The notes beneath the pieces are model-generated. The model worked only from the letters and a program-made list of their open reading frames with translations. It searched no databases and had not been told where the DNA came from. Both the position numbers and the translations under genes were made by a program. 12,121 nt of DNA. It comes from an uncultured Eubacterium sp. GTDB taxonomy: Bacteria > Bacillota > Clostridia > Lachnospirales > Lachnospiraceae. The stretch covers positions 1 through 12,121 of the forward strand of contig CAJGDH010000034.1 in assembly GCA_904502145.1 (NCBI GenBank), given 5' to 3'. This document shows positions 1 to 6,600 of the stretch, in pieces; positions within the stretch are counted from its first letter, which is position 1; every line of letters begins with the position of its first letter.

Positions 1-786
1 GTATTTTTCCTCTGCAGCAAGGAACAGGGACCGGCCTGGCTCTCACAGATCATGCTTGATTACGGACTGGATGATGTGACGGTCTTTGCGGGTTCCAACC
101 TGTCCTACGAGGATGAGATGCTGGTGAGCGGAACCCCTTCCGAGATGGTGGGGAAAGAATTCCCTTCCCTCTGTGTCGTCATGATCAAAAATCCCTCCCC
201 CCGGGAGGTAAGAAGACCCTGTTTTCTGTCCGATGAGGATTTTGAGAGGGATAAGACACCCATGACAAAGGAGGAGATCCGTGTGCTGATCCTCCACAAG
301 ATGAAACTGAGACCGGATGATGTCGTGTGGGATATCGGTGCCGGGACCGGTTCCGTCTCCATCGAGTGTGCCAGACAGGTGCCCTTCGGCCAGGTGCACG
401 CCGTGGAGAAAAATGAGAGGGCCCTGGCCCTGATCAGGAAGAACAAAGAGAAATTTTCTGCGGATAACCTTCAGATCTGGGAGGGAGATGCGGCCCTGGA
501 AGCGGAAAAGCTGCCAGCACCCGACAAGGTTTTTATCGGGGGCAGTACCGGAAAGCTTTCCGGGATCATGGAGACCATCGCGTCCTTCGGCAGCCCCGTC
601 CAGGTGACGGTATCTGCGGTAACCATAGAAACCATCGCTGAGACAAGCGAGATACTGGGCAGGTATGATCCGGATTACGATGTGATCCAGGCGACGGTGG
701 GCCGGGGGAGAAAGATCGGCCGCTACCATATCGTGGATACCAACAATCCGGTGATGCTTTTCACCGCCCATGTAGGAGGAAAATGA
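1..786 (+). CDS. cbiET: CbiE-CbiT fusion: cobalt-precorrin-6B/7 methyltransferase and decarboxylase (5' partial)
   Basis: The frame is open from base 1, so the true start lies upstream; the ATG at 52 is internal, because the codons before it read as CbiE sequence (GPAWLSQIMLDYGLDD). The first ~65 residues are the C-terminal end of the CbiE C5-methyltransferase, with the family's GSNLSYEDE segment. A linker of about 20 residues leads to a full CbiT domain (from about residue 86, MTKEEIR), with the SAM-binding motif DIGAGTGSVSIE at fragment residues 111-122 and an FIGGSTG segment. CbiT methylates C15 and decarboxylates the C12 acetate side chain. Family knowledge: the two activities are separate proteins in Salmonella and joined in CobL-type proteins, as here. 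The stop is one base before the cbiK start. Confident for function; the N-terminal half of CbiE cannot be seen. Confidence 0.93.
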   Translation, partial: VFFLCSKEQGPAWLSQIMLDYGLDDVTVFAGSNLSYEDEMLVSGTPSEMVGKEFPSLCVVMIKNPSPREVRRPCFLSDEDFERDKTPMTKEEIRVLILHKMKLRPDDVVWDIGAGTGSVSIECARQVPFGQVHAVEKNERALALIRKNKEKFSADNLQIWEGDAALEAEKLPAPDKVFIGGSTGKLSGIMETIASFGSPVQVTVSAVTIETIAETSEILGRYDPDYDVIQATVGRGRKIGRYHIVDTNNPVMLFTAHVGGK

Positions 787-787
787 G

Positions 788-1570
788 ATGGCAAAAAAGG
801 CTGTGATGGTCGTCAGCTTCGGTACCAGTCTTGAAGGGGCCGAGAAGGCGATCATAAATATTGAGAAAACCTGCGAAAAAGCTTTTCCGGGATATGATTT
901 TTTCCGGGCATTCACCTCGGGATTTATCATCCGCAAACTGAAGAAAACCAGAGGGCTTGATATTCCCACCCCCGCAGAGGTGCTGGAATACCTGTCAGCC
1001 GAAGGATATGAAGAACTTGTCTGCCAACCTACCTACATTATCGGCGGGATCGAACATGACCTGCTGACGGCCTCCCTGCTGAAATACAGGGACCGGATCC
1101 CCGTCATCAGGATCGGCAAACCCCTGCTTACGGATGAGCGGGACTACGAGAAGGTATGTACTGCCCTGATGGCTGAACTGCCCCGCCCCCTGGATTTCGG
1201 GGAAGCCCTCGTCCTCATGGGCCACGGGTCGGAACATCAGGCGAACAATACCTACTTCATGTTTGAGGACATGATGAGGGATATGGGATTCGAGAGGACC
1301 TTTGTGGGGACCGTGGAAGGATTCCCCCGCCTGGACTATATCGTCAGAAGACTGAAAAGAAACAGGATCGAAAAGGCCATCCTTATGCCCCTCCTGATCG
1401 TGGCGGGACTCCATGTTCAGGAAGACCTGGCAGGGGATGAGGAAGATTCCTGGAAATCCGTGATCGAAACAAACGGTATCGGGACGGAAGTGATCATGAA
1501 AGGCCTGGGAGAGATCGACGGGATCGCCCGGCTTTTCGCTGAACACATGAAAGAGGCCGAACAGATCTGA
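788..1570 (+). CDS. cbiK: Sirohydrochlorin cobaltochelatase CbiK (anaerobic pathway)
   Basis: A 260-residue protein with the length and layout of class II chelatases of the CbiK type. It inserts Co2+ into sirohydrochlorin, the step that commits the tetrapyrrole to the oxygen-independent cobalamin route. The expected metal and catalytic residues are visible: E89 in GGIEHD, H146 in MGHGSEH and H209 in AGLHVQED, which line up with E89, H145 and H207 known from Salmonella CbiK. There is no signal peptide, so it should be cytoplasmic, unlike the periplasmic CbiK variants of some sulfate reducers. The start is set by AGGAGGA at 774-780, seven bases before the ATG, and lies one base after the cbiET stop, suggesting translational coupling. 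It is followed by the widest gap in the cobalamin operon (91 bases). Confidence 0.96.
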   Translation: MAKKAVMVVSFGTSLEGAEKAIINIEKTCEKAFPGYDFFRAFTSGFIIRKLKKTRGLDIPTPAEVLEYLSAEGYEELVCQPTYIIGGIEHDLLTASLLKYRDRIPVIRIGKPLLTDERDYEKVCTALMAELPRPLDFGEALVLMGHGSEHQANNTYFMFEDMMRDMGFERTFVGTVEGFPRLDYIVRRLKRNRIEKAILMPLLIVAGLHVQEDLAGDEEDSWKSVIETNGIGTEVIMKGLGEIDGIARLFAEHMKEAEQI

Positions 1571-1650
1571 GGCCTGGCAGGAAGGGATGACCGGATGACT
1601 GACCGGGCATCGGGAAGGCCTGGCCCGGGGAAAGATGAGAAACAAAAGAC

Positions 1651-1656
1651 AGGAGA
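1651..1656 (+). promoter_or_regulatory. Ribosome binding site that fixes the cbiL start
   Basis: AGGAGA lies five bases before the ATG at 1662. The frame also has an ATG at 1635, but the nine extra residues it would add (MRNKRQESS) are unlike CbiL, whose N-terminus normally begins just before the GIGVGPGDP motif. The downstream start is preferred. Confidence 0.7.
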
Positions 1657-1661
1657 GTTCA

Positions 1662-2357
1662 ATGAAAGGAAGATTATACGGGATCGGCGTGGGGCCGGGA
1701 GACCCTGAACTGCTGACCCTGAAGGCAAAAAGACTGATCGGAGAGTGCGATATCGTCGCCGTCCCCGTGAAAAAAGAGGGGGAGGACAGTGTGGCCCTGG
1801 ATATCGCCAGGGGTGCGGTACCCATCCCGGAGGAGAAGGTCCGCAGGGTGCTCTTCACCATGGATAAAGACAAAAATAAACGGGAAGAATGCCGGAAGAG
1901 GGCCACGGAGGAGATCATGGGGATCCTGGATGAAGGGAAGACCATAGCCATGCTGGCTCTGGGAGACATCGGCATCTATAGTACCTATTCCTACGTCCAT
2001 AAACCTTTGCTCAAGGCCGGATACGATGTGCAGATGATCCCGGGGATCCCCGCATTCTGCGCGGGAGCCAGCCGGGCCAACGTCTCCATCGTGGAGGGTG
2101 AGGAAGGATTCGGCATGATCCCTTCCTTAAAAGGCCTGGATCAGGTGGAAAAAGCCCTGGCGGTCTATGACAATCTGGTCATCATGAAGGTGGGCAGCAA
2201 GGTGAAAGAGGTCTACGACCTCCTGGTATCCCGGGGAAAAGAAAAGAATGCCGTGATATTAAGCAACGTGGGGATGGAAGGAGAATACGTTGGGCCGCTT
2301 GACCCGGACAGGGAATACGGTTATTTTACAACGATGATCATCAAGGATGAATTATGA
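1662..2357 (+). CDS. cbiL: Cobalt-factor II / precorrin-2 C20-methyltransferase CbiL
   Basis: A 231-residue SAM-dependent methyltransferase of the tetrapyrrole methylase family. The N-terminal GVGPGDPELLTLKA loop (residues 9-22) is the family signature; LGDIGIYSTY and MIPGIPAFCAGAS are the next conserved blocks, and the EEGFGMIPS and KVGSKVKEV stretches fit CbiL/CobI rather than CbiF, CbiH or CobA paralogs. It methylates C20 of cobalt-factor II, the product of the CbiK reaction encoded just upstream. The start at 1662 is chosen over 1635 because of the AGGAGA site and family N-termini. The 3' end overlaps the cbiJ start by 11 bases, so translation of the two is probably coupled. Confidence 0.95.
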   Translation: MKGRLYGIGVGPGDPELLTLKAKRLIGECDIVAVPVKKEGEDSVALDIARGAVPIPEEKVRRVLFTMDKDKNKREECRKRATEEIMGILDEGKTIAMLALGDIGIYSTYSYVHKPLLKAGYDVQMIPGIPAFCAGASRANVSIVEGEEGFGMIPSLKGLDQVEKALAVYDNLVIMKVGSKVKEVYDLLVSRGKEKNAVILSNVGMEGEYVGPLDPDREYGYFTTMIIKDEL

Positions 2358-3069
2358 TACCATTGTGATCGCAGGCACCTCCGAATCGAGGGATGTGATC
2401 GTGGAACAACTGAAGGAAGGGAAGAAAGTGCTGGCCTGTGTCGCCACGGACCTTGGGGCGGAAATGCTGGTGGAGTACGGGATCGATATCCATATCGGAA
2501 GACTGGACCTGGAAGGTTTTCTGGACCTGTTCCGGACCTGTCCCTGCGACAGGATCATCGACGCCTCCCACCCCTTTGCCAGGATCGTCACCGAGACGGT
2601 CAAGGAGGCCGCCGGGATCCTGGGGATCCCCTATGAGCGCTACGAGCGGAAGGACCTGACTTATGATTATGACCGGATCCTCTCCGTGGCGGACACCCGG
2701 GAAGCCATCGAAGTCCTAAACGGTCTGCAGGGAAATATCCTGCTGACCACCGGGGTGAATACCTGCGGGGAATATGCCCGCGGCGTCACCGGGGGCAGAG
2801 AACGGCTCTATGTCCGTGTCCTGGATACAGAAACTTCCTATGAAGGATGCCGGAAAGCCGGTTATCCGGATGACCATGTCTTTGGGGAGATGCCTCCCTA
2901 TTCAGTGGAGGACAACCTCCGGCTGATCGGGGAGACCAAGGCCCGGGTCATGGTCTCCAAAGACAGCGGAAAGACGGGCGGGGTTGACGTCAAAGTGGAG
3001 GCCTGCCGGAAGGCAGGGATCACCATGGTCCTGATCCGCCGCCCGGAGGAAAAGGCTGAAAAAGCCTGA
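2347..3069 (+). CDS. cbiJ: Cobalt-precorrin-6A reductase CbiJ
   Basis: A 240-residue protein matching CbiJ/CobK, the NAD(P)H-dependent reductase that reduces the macrocycle of cobalt-precorrin-6A. Visible family features are the N-terminal IVIAGTSESRD nucleotide-binding segment, RIIDASHPFA (D-A-[ST]-HP-[FY]-A), NILLTTGVN, and the C-terminal VSKDSGKTGG...K..AC region followed by LIRRP. The product is the substrate of the CbiET protein at the left edge. The start overlaps the end of cbiL by 11 bases and has no good Shine-Dalgarno site, only AAGG directly before the ATG, so it likely depends on ribosomes finishing cbiL. The stop is one base before the first possible cbiA ATG. Confidence 0.94.
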   Translation: MNYDTIVIAGTSESRDVIVEQLKEGKKVLACVATDLGAEMLVEYGIDIHIGRLDLEGFLDLFRTCPCDRIIDASHPFARIVTETVKEAAGILGIPYERYERKDLTYDYDRILSVADTREAIEVLNGLQGNILLTTGVNTCGEYARGVTGGRERLYVRVLDTETSYEGCRKAGYPDDHVFGEMPPYSVEDNLRLIGETKARVMVSKDSGKTGGVDVKVEACRKAGITMVLIRRPEEKAEKA

Positions 3070-3079
3070 GATGATAAAG

Positions 3080-3084
3080 AAGGA
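3080..3084 (+). promoter_or_regulatory. Ribosome binding site supporting the cbiA start at 3092
   Basis: AAGGA lies seven bases before the ATG at 3092. The frame also offers ATGs at 3071, 3086 and 3110. The one at 3071 has no purine-rich site at normal distance (GGAGGA at 3045-3050 is 20 bases away), 3086 is too close to this site, and 3110 is preceded by AAGGGA at 3095-3100, so 3110 is the main rival. Confidence 0.5.
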
Positions 3085-3091
3085 AATGACC

Positions 3092-4453
3092 ATGAAGGGA
3101 ACAGTAAATATGCCCCGCGTCCTTTTTGCCGGAGCCAACAGCGGGTGCGGGAAGACCAGCATTACCTGCGGAGTGCTGAAAGCACTGACGGACAGGGGGA
3201 TCCGGGTCCAGCCCTACAAGTGCGGGCCGGACTATATCGATCCCATGCTGCACAGCCATATCACCGGGAGGGACTGCCGCAATCTGGATCCTTTCTTCTC
3301 CACGGGAGAAGACCTCCGCTTTCTGATGGCCAAGGACAGTGCGGATGCCGGTTTCACGGTGGCGGAAGGTGTCATGGGTTACTATGACGGGATCGGTGTC
3401 TCTTCGGAGAAAAGTACATATACCGTATCTGTGGAAACCGAAACCCCGGTTATCCTGATCCTGAATGTAAAGGGAATGTCCCACACCATGATCCCCCTGA
3501 TCAAAGGGTTGATCGAGTACCGGGAAAATCCGGTGAAGGGTGTGATCCTCAACCGCTGCAGCAAGGGAATGTACCGGATGATGAAGCCGGAGATCGAGAA
3601 GGCCCTGCCGGTTAAGGTAGTGGGTTATTTTCCTCCCAGGGAAGGAATCCACATCGGCAGCAGGCACCTGGGCCTCATGACAGCCGCGGAGATCAGGAAT
3701 CTGGATGAGGTCATCGATATACTTGGCCGGACCGCCGAGGAGGGGATCGACCTGGAGGAGATCCTGAGGATCGGCGCAGCTGCACCGGCCCTGCCCCGGG
3801 CGGAAAAACCTCCTCTGCCCGGAATAAAAAAGGCCCGGATCGCCGTGGCTATGGACAAGGCATTCTGCTTCTATTACAGGGAGAACCTGGAGATCCTGGA
3901 GCAGATGGGGGCCGAGCTGGTCTATTTCAGCCCGGTAAATGACCGGGCACTCCCGGAGAAGGTGGGAGGCATCTATCTGGGAGGCGGTTATCCGGAGACT
4001 TACAGGAAACAGCTTTCGGAAAATGAGGAGATGAAGAAATCCATCCGGGAAGCGGCTTCCTGCGGTAAGCCGGTTTTCGCCGAATGCGGCGGCTTCATGT
4101 ATGTCTGTGACAATCTGGTGGAGACCGACGGATCGGCTATGCCCATGCTGGGCCTGATCCATACGGATGTGGAGATGACTACGCGCCTCTCCATGGATTT
4201 CGGCTACGTGACCCTCACCGGCCTTAAGGACAATCCCTTTATCCGGCAGGGAGAACAGATCCGCGTCCATGAATTCCACTACTCCAAAGCGGAGCGCAGA
4301 GGGGACGCGGCGATCATGGAAAAATCTACGGGAAGGCGCTGGGAAGGACTCTATGCACAGGGGCGGATCCTGGCGGGCTACCCCCATTTCTATTTCCACA
4401 ACTGCAAAGCCCTGGCGGAGCGTTTTGTGGAGATGGCGAGCGAGTTTGACTGA
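3092..4453 (+). CDS. cbiA: Cobyrinate a,c-diamide synthase CbiA (glutamine-hydrolysing)
   Basis: A protein of about 453 residues with the two-domain CbiA layout. The N-terminal dethiobiotin-synthetase-like ATPase has the P-loop GANSGCGKT (residues 14-22), then QPYKCGPDYIDP and RNLDPFF, which contact substrate in this family. The C-terminal class I glutamine amidotransferase-like domain has GGIYLGGGYPE, the nucleophile Cys332 in FAECGGFMYV, and HEFHYS near the end. It uses ATP and glutamine to amidate the a and c side chains of cobyrinate. Length and sequence fit CbiA rather than CobB of the aerobic route; the CbiK/CbiL/CbiJ context agrees. The start is uncertain (3071, 3092 or 3110); 3092 places the P-loop and Cys close to their positions in Salmonella CbiA. 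The stop overlaps the cbiB start by one base. Confidence 0.95.
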   Translation: MKGTVNMPRVLFAGANSGCGKTSITCGVLKALTDRGIRVQPYKCGPDYIDPMLHSHITGRDCRNLDPFFSTGEDLRFLMAKDSADAGFTVAEGVMGYYDGIGVSSEKSTYTVSVETETPVILILNVKGMSHTMIPLIKGLIEYRENPVKGVILNRCSKGMYRMMKPEIEKALPVKVVGYFPPREGIHIGSRHLGLMTAAEIRNLDEVIDILGRTAEEGIDLEEILRIGAAAPALPRAEKPPLPGIKKARIAVAMDKAFCFYYRENLEILEQMGAELVYFSPVNDRALPEKVGGIYLGGGYPETYRKQLSENEEMKKSIREAASCGKPVFAECGGFMYVCDNLVETDGSAMPMLGLIHTDVEMTTRLSMDFGYVTLTGLKDNPFIRQGEQIRVHEFHYSKAERRGDAAIMEKSTGRRWEGLYAQGRILAGYPHFYFHNCKALAERFVEMASEFD

Positions 4454-5478
4454 TGAATATGAAACTGATCTATGCAATGATCCTGGGGTTTGTCCTCGAC
4501 CTGATCTTCGGGGATCCCCACGGACTTATCCATCCGGTGCAGATCATCGGATGGTTTATCAACAAAATAAAACGAGGCCTCCAGGGGCTGATCTACGGAT
4601 GTTCCTATGAGGAGGCCCTCAGCAAGGGCCTGCCCCGGAAGGAGAAGGCGGAACTGCTTGCCGGTTATTTTCTTACAACGGTGATCGTCATGGGGACATT
4701 TATGGTCATCTGGGGATTACTGATCCTGGCAGACATGATCCACCCCATGCTGGCTTTTGCCCTGGAAACCTTCTTCATCTACCAGATCATGGCCACAAAG
4801 AGCCTGAAGAGGGAGTCCATGAAAGTCTACCATCGCCTTAAGGAGGGAGACCTGGAAGGAGCCAGAAAGGAGATCTCCTACCTGGTGGGCAGGGATACCA
4901 TGGATCTGGACGAGAGTGAGATTGCCAAGGCGGATGTGGAGACCATCGCGGAAAACACGGCAGACGGCGTGATCGCGCCCCTGTTCTTCATCGCCCTCGG
5001 AGGAGCCCCCCTGGGGTTTGCCTACAAGGCGGTCAACACCCTGGATTCCATGGTGGCTTACCGGAATGAGGAACTGATCCATATCGGACACGCATCCGCC
5101 CGGCTGGATGACATCTGCAACTTTATCCCGGCCAGGATCGCGGCGGTACTGATGATCATCGCTTCCGCCCTCCTGGGTTACGATGCCCGGGGAGCGGTCC
5201 GGATCTTCCGGAGGGACAGGTTCAACCATCTGAGCCCCAACAGCGCCCAGACGGAAGCGGTGGCGGCGGGAGCCCTTAACATCATGTTGGGAGGGACCCA
5301 CATGTATTTCGGGAAACCCGTGGTGAAACCGACCATCGGTGATGACATCCGTCCGGTGGAGTACGAAGATATCCGGAAGACCAACCGGCTGTTGTATGTC
5401 AGTGCTTTTCTTATGCTTGCCCTGGGCTGCGGGATCACCGCGCTTATGGGTTTTCTGGCAGGCAGGATGATTTTGTGA
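4453..5478 (+). CDS. cbiB: Adenosylcobinamide-phosphate synthase CbiB (membrane)
   Basis: A 341-residue integral membrane protein that joins adenosylcobyric acid to (R)-1-amino-2-propanol phosphate. Family blocks are clear: LDLIFGDP....HPVQIIGW at the N-terminus, DVETIAENTADGVIAPLFF in the middle, YKAVNTLDSMVAYRN shortly after, and HLSPNSAQTEAVAAGAL, then GDDIRPVEYEDI. Hydrophobic stretches are at about residues 5-20, 70-105, 175-190, 230-245 and 315-335. It follows cbiA with an ATGA-type one-base overlap, so coupling is expected; no strong Shine-Dalgarno site is visible. A second ATG two codons on (4459) is an alternative start. Its partner substrate is made by the next gene, cobD. Confidence 0.95.
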   Translation: MNMKLIYAMILGFVLDLIFGDPHGLIHPVQIIGWFINKIKRGLQGLIYGCSYEEALSKGLPRKEKAELLAGYFLTTVIVMGTFMVIWGLLILADMIHPMLAFALETFFIYQIMATKSLKRESMKVYHRLKEGDLEGARKEISYLVGRDTMDLDESEIAKADVETIAENTADGVIAPLFFIALGGAPLGFAYKAVNTLDSMVAYRNEELIHIGHASARLDDICNFIPARIAAVLMIIASALLGYDARGAVRIFRRDRFNHLSPNSAQTEAVAAGALNIMLGGTHMYFGKPVVKPTIGDDIRPVEYEDIRKTNRLLYVSAFLMLALGCGITALMGFLAGRMIL

Positions 5479-5479
5479 C

Positions 5480-5485
5480 AGAGGA
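5480..5485 (+). promoter_or_regulatory. Ribosome binding site choosing the cobD ATG over an upstream TTG
   Basis: AGAGGA lies eight bases before the ATG at 5494. The TTG two codons earlier (5488) would leave only two bases, too close for use, so the ATG is preferred. Confidence 0.65.
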
Positions 5486-5493
5486 TTTTGAAG

Positions 5494-6582
5494 ATGAAGA
5501 AGGACGCACATGGCGGAAATATATACAAAAAGGCGAAGGAACTGGGGATCCCGGAGGAGAGGATCCTGGATTTTTCCGCCAACATCAGCCCCCTGGGGCT
5601 GCCGGAGGAGATCAGGGAAGCGGTGATCGGCTCCATCGACGGGCTGATCAATTATCCCGATCCGGAATGTACGGAACTAAGGGAAGCCATCGCCCGGGCG
5701 GACGGGGTAAAGAAAGAATGGATCACCTGTGGAAACGGGGGAGCCGACCTCCTCTACAGGATCGCTTTCGGACTGAAACCCCGGAGAGTGCTTCTGCCTG
5801 TGCCGGCTTTTGTGGAATATGAGGAAGCCCTGACCGCCGCTGGGGCAGAGATGGTCTACCATCGGATGGGGGAATCCCTCCTTCCCGGGGATGACCTTCT
5901 GCCGAAGATCCGGCAGGATGTGGACATGCTTGTCCTCTGCAACCCCAACAATCCCACCGGACTGCTGCTGGACAGGGAGTATCTTCTGAAGGTGATGGAC
6001 AGGGCGGAAGAAGAAGGGGTACATCTCCTGCTGGATGAGTGTTTTCTCGAGATCTGCATGGAGGATGAGGCCCATACCCTGATCCCTTATCTGGAGAAGT
6101 ATCCCCACCTGATGATCCTCAAATCATTTACCAAGCTGTACGCGGTGCCGGGAATCCGGCTGGGATACCTTTTAAGCAGTGATCCCGGGGTGATCGGAGC
6201 GGTCAACCACGCAGGGCAGTCCTGGTCAGTGAGCACCATTGCCCAGAAGGCCGGGGTCTGTGCCCTGACCCTGAAAGACTATAAAAAGAAGGTGAAGGAG
6301 GCGGTCGCCGCCGAACTGACCTACATGAAGGAAGCTTTGAAAGCCCTGCCGGTAAAGGTTTATGACGGACAGGCCAACTACCTCTTCTTCCGGGCCCCCG
6401 GATGTACGGATCTGGACAGACGGCTGGAGGAAAGGGGATTTATGATACGTAACTGCAGTAATTATGTGAATCTGGGAGAAGACTACTGGCGGATCGCAGT
6501 GCGGGACCATGAGGCCAACCGGCGTCTGATCGGGGCGATGCGCGATATTCTTATCCCCTATACACATAAGAAAAACACATGA
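5494..6582 (+). CDS. cobD: L-threonine-O-3-phosphate decarboxylase CobD (PLP enzyme)
   Basis: A 362-residue class I/II aminotransferase-fold enzyme that decarboxylates L-threonine phosphate to (R)-1-aminopropan-2-yl phosphate, the linker CbiB attaches. Signs of the family: an N-terminal HGGNIY segment and LDFSANISPLG, both typical of CobD; the PLP-ring region CNPNNPTG (149-156); LLLDECFLE with the conserved Asp; and the Schiff-base lysine K214 in SFTKLYAVPGIRLGY, close to K216 of Salmonella CobD. The C-terminus has an Arg in WRIAVRDHEAN for the carboxylate. HisC (histidinol-phosphate aminotransferase) is the closest paralog, but HGGN and the position between cbiB and cobQ favour CobD. There is no C-terminal cysteine-rich extension of the type seen in some CobD proteins. 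Confidence 0.93.
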   Translation: MKKDAHGGNIYKKAKELGIPEERILDFSANISPLGLPEEIREAVIGSIDGLINYPDPECTELREAIARADGVKKEWITCGNGGADLLYRIAFGLKPRRVLLPVPAFVEYEEALTAAGAEMVYHRMGESLLPGDDLLPKIRQDVDMLVLCNPNNPTGLLLDREYLLKVMDRAEEEGVHLLLDECFLEICMEDEAHTLIPYLEKYPHLMILKSFTKLYAVPGIRLGYLLSSDPGVIGAVNHAGQSWSVSTIAQKAGVCALTLKDYKKKVKEAVAAELTYMKEALKALPVKVYDGQANYLFFRAPGCTDLDRRLEERGFMIRNCSNYVNLGEDYWRIAVRDHEANRRLIGAMRDILIPYTHKKNT

Positions 6583-6588
6583 CAGATC

Positions 6589-6595
6589 AGGAGGA
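6589..6595 (+). promoter_or_regulatory. Strong ribosome binding site of the cobQ-cobO fusion gene
   Basis: AGGAGGA, a full anti-16S match, lies five bases before the ATG at 6601, in an 18-base gap after cobD. It is the only good translation start signal in frame for the 700-codon fusion. Confidence 0.75.
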
Positions 6596-6600
6596 AGATT

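Noticed and set aside
3020..4477. 485-codon open frame on the minus strand
   Set aside because: It lies antisense to cbiA, whose motifs are unmistakable. The translation has no recognisable domain and the His/Asp/Gly-rich composition typical of a shadow frame in GC-rich DNA.
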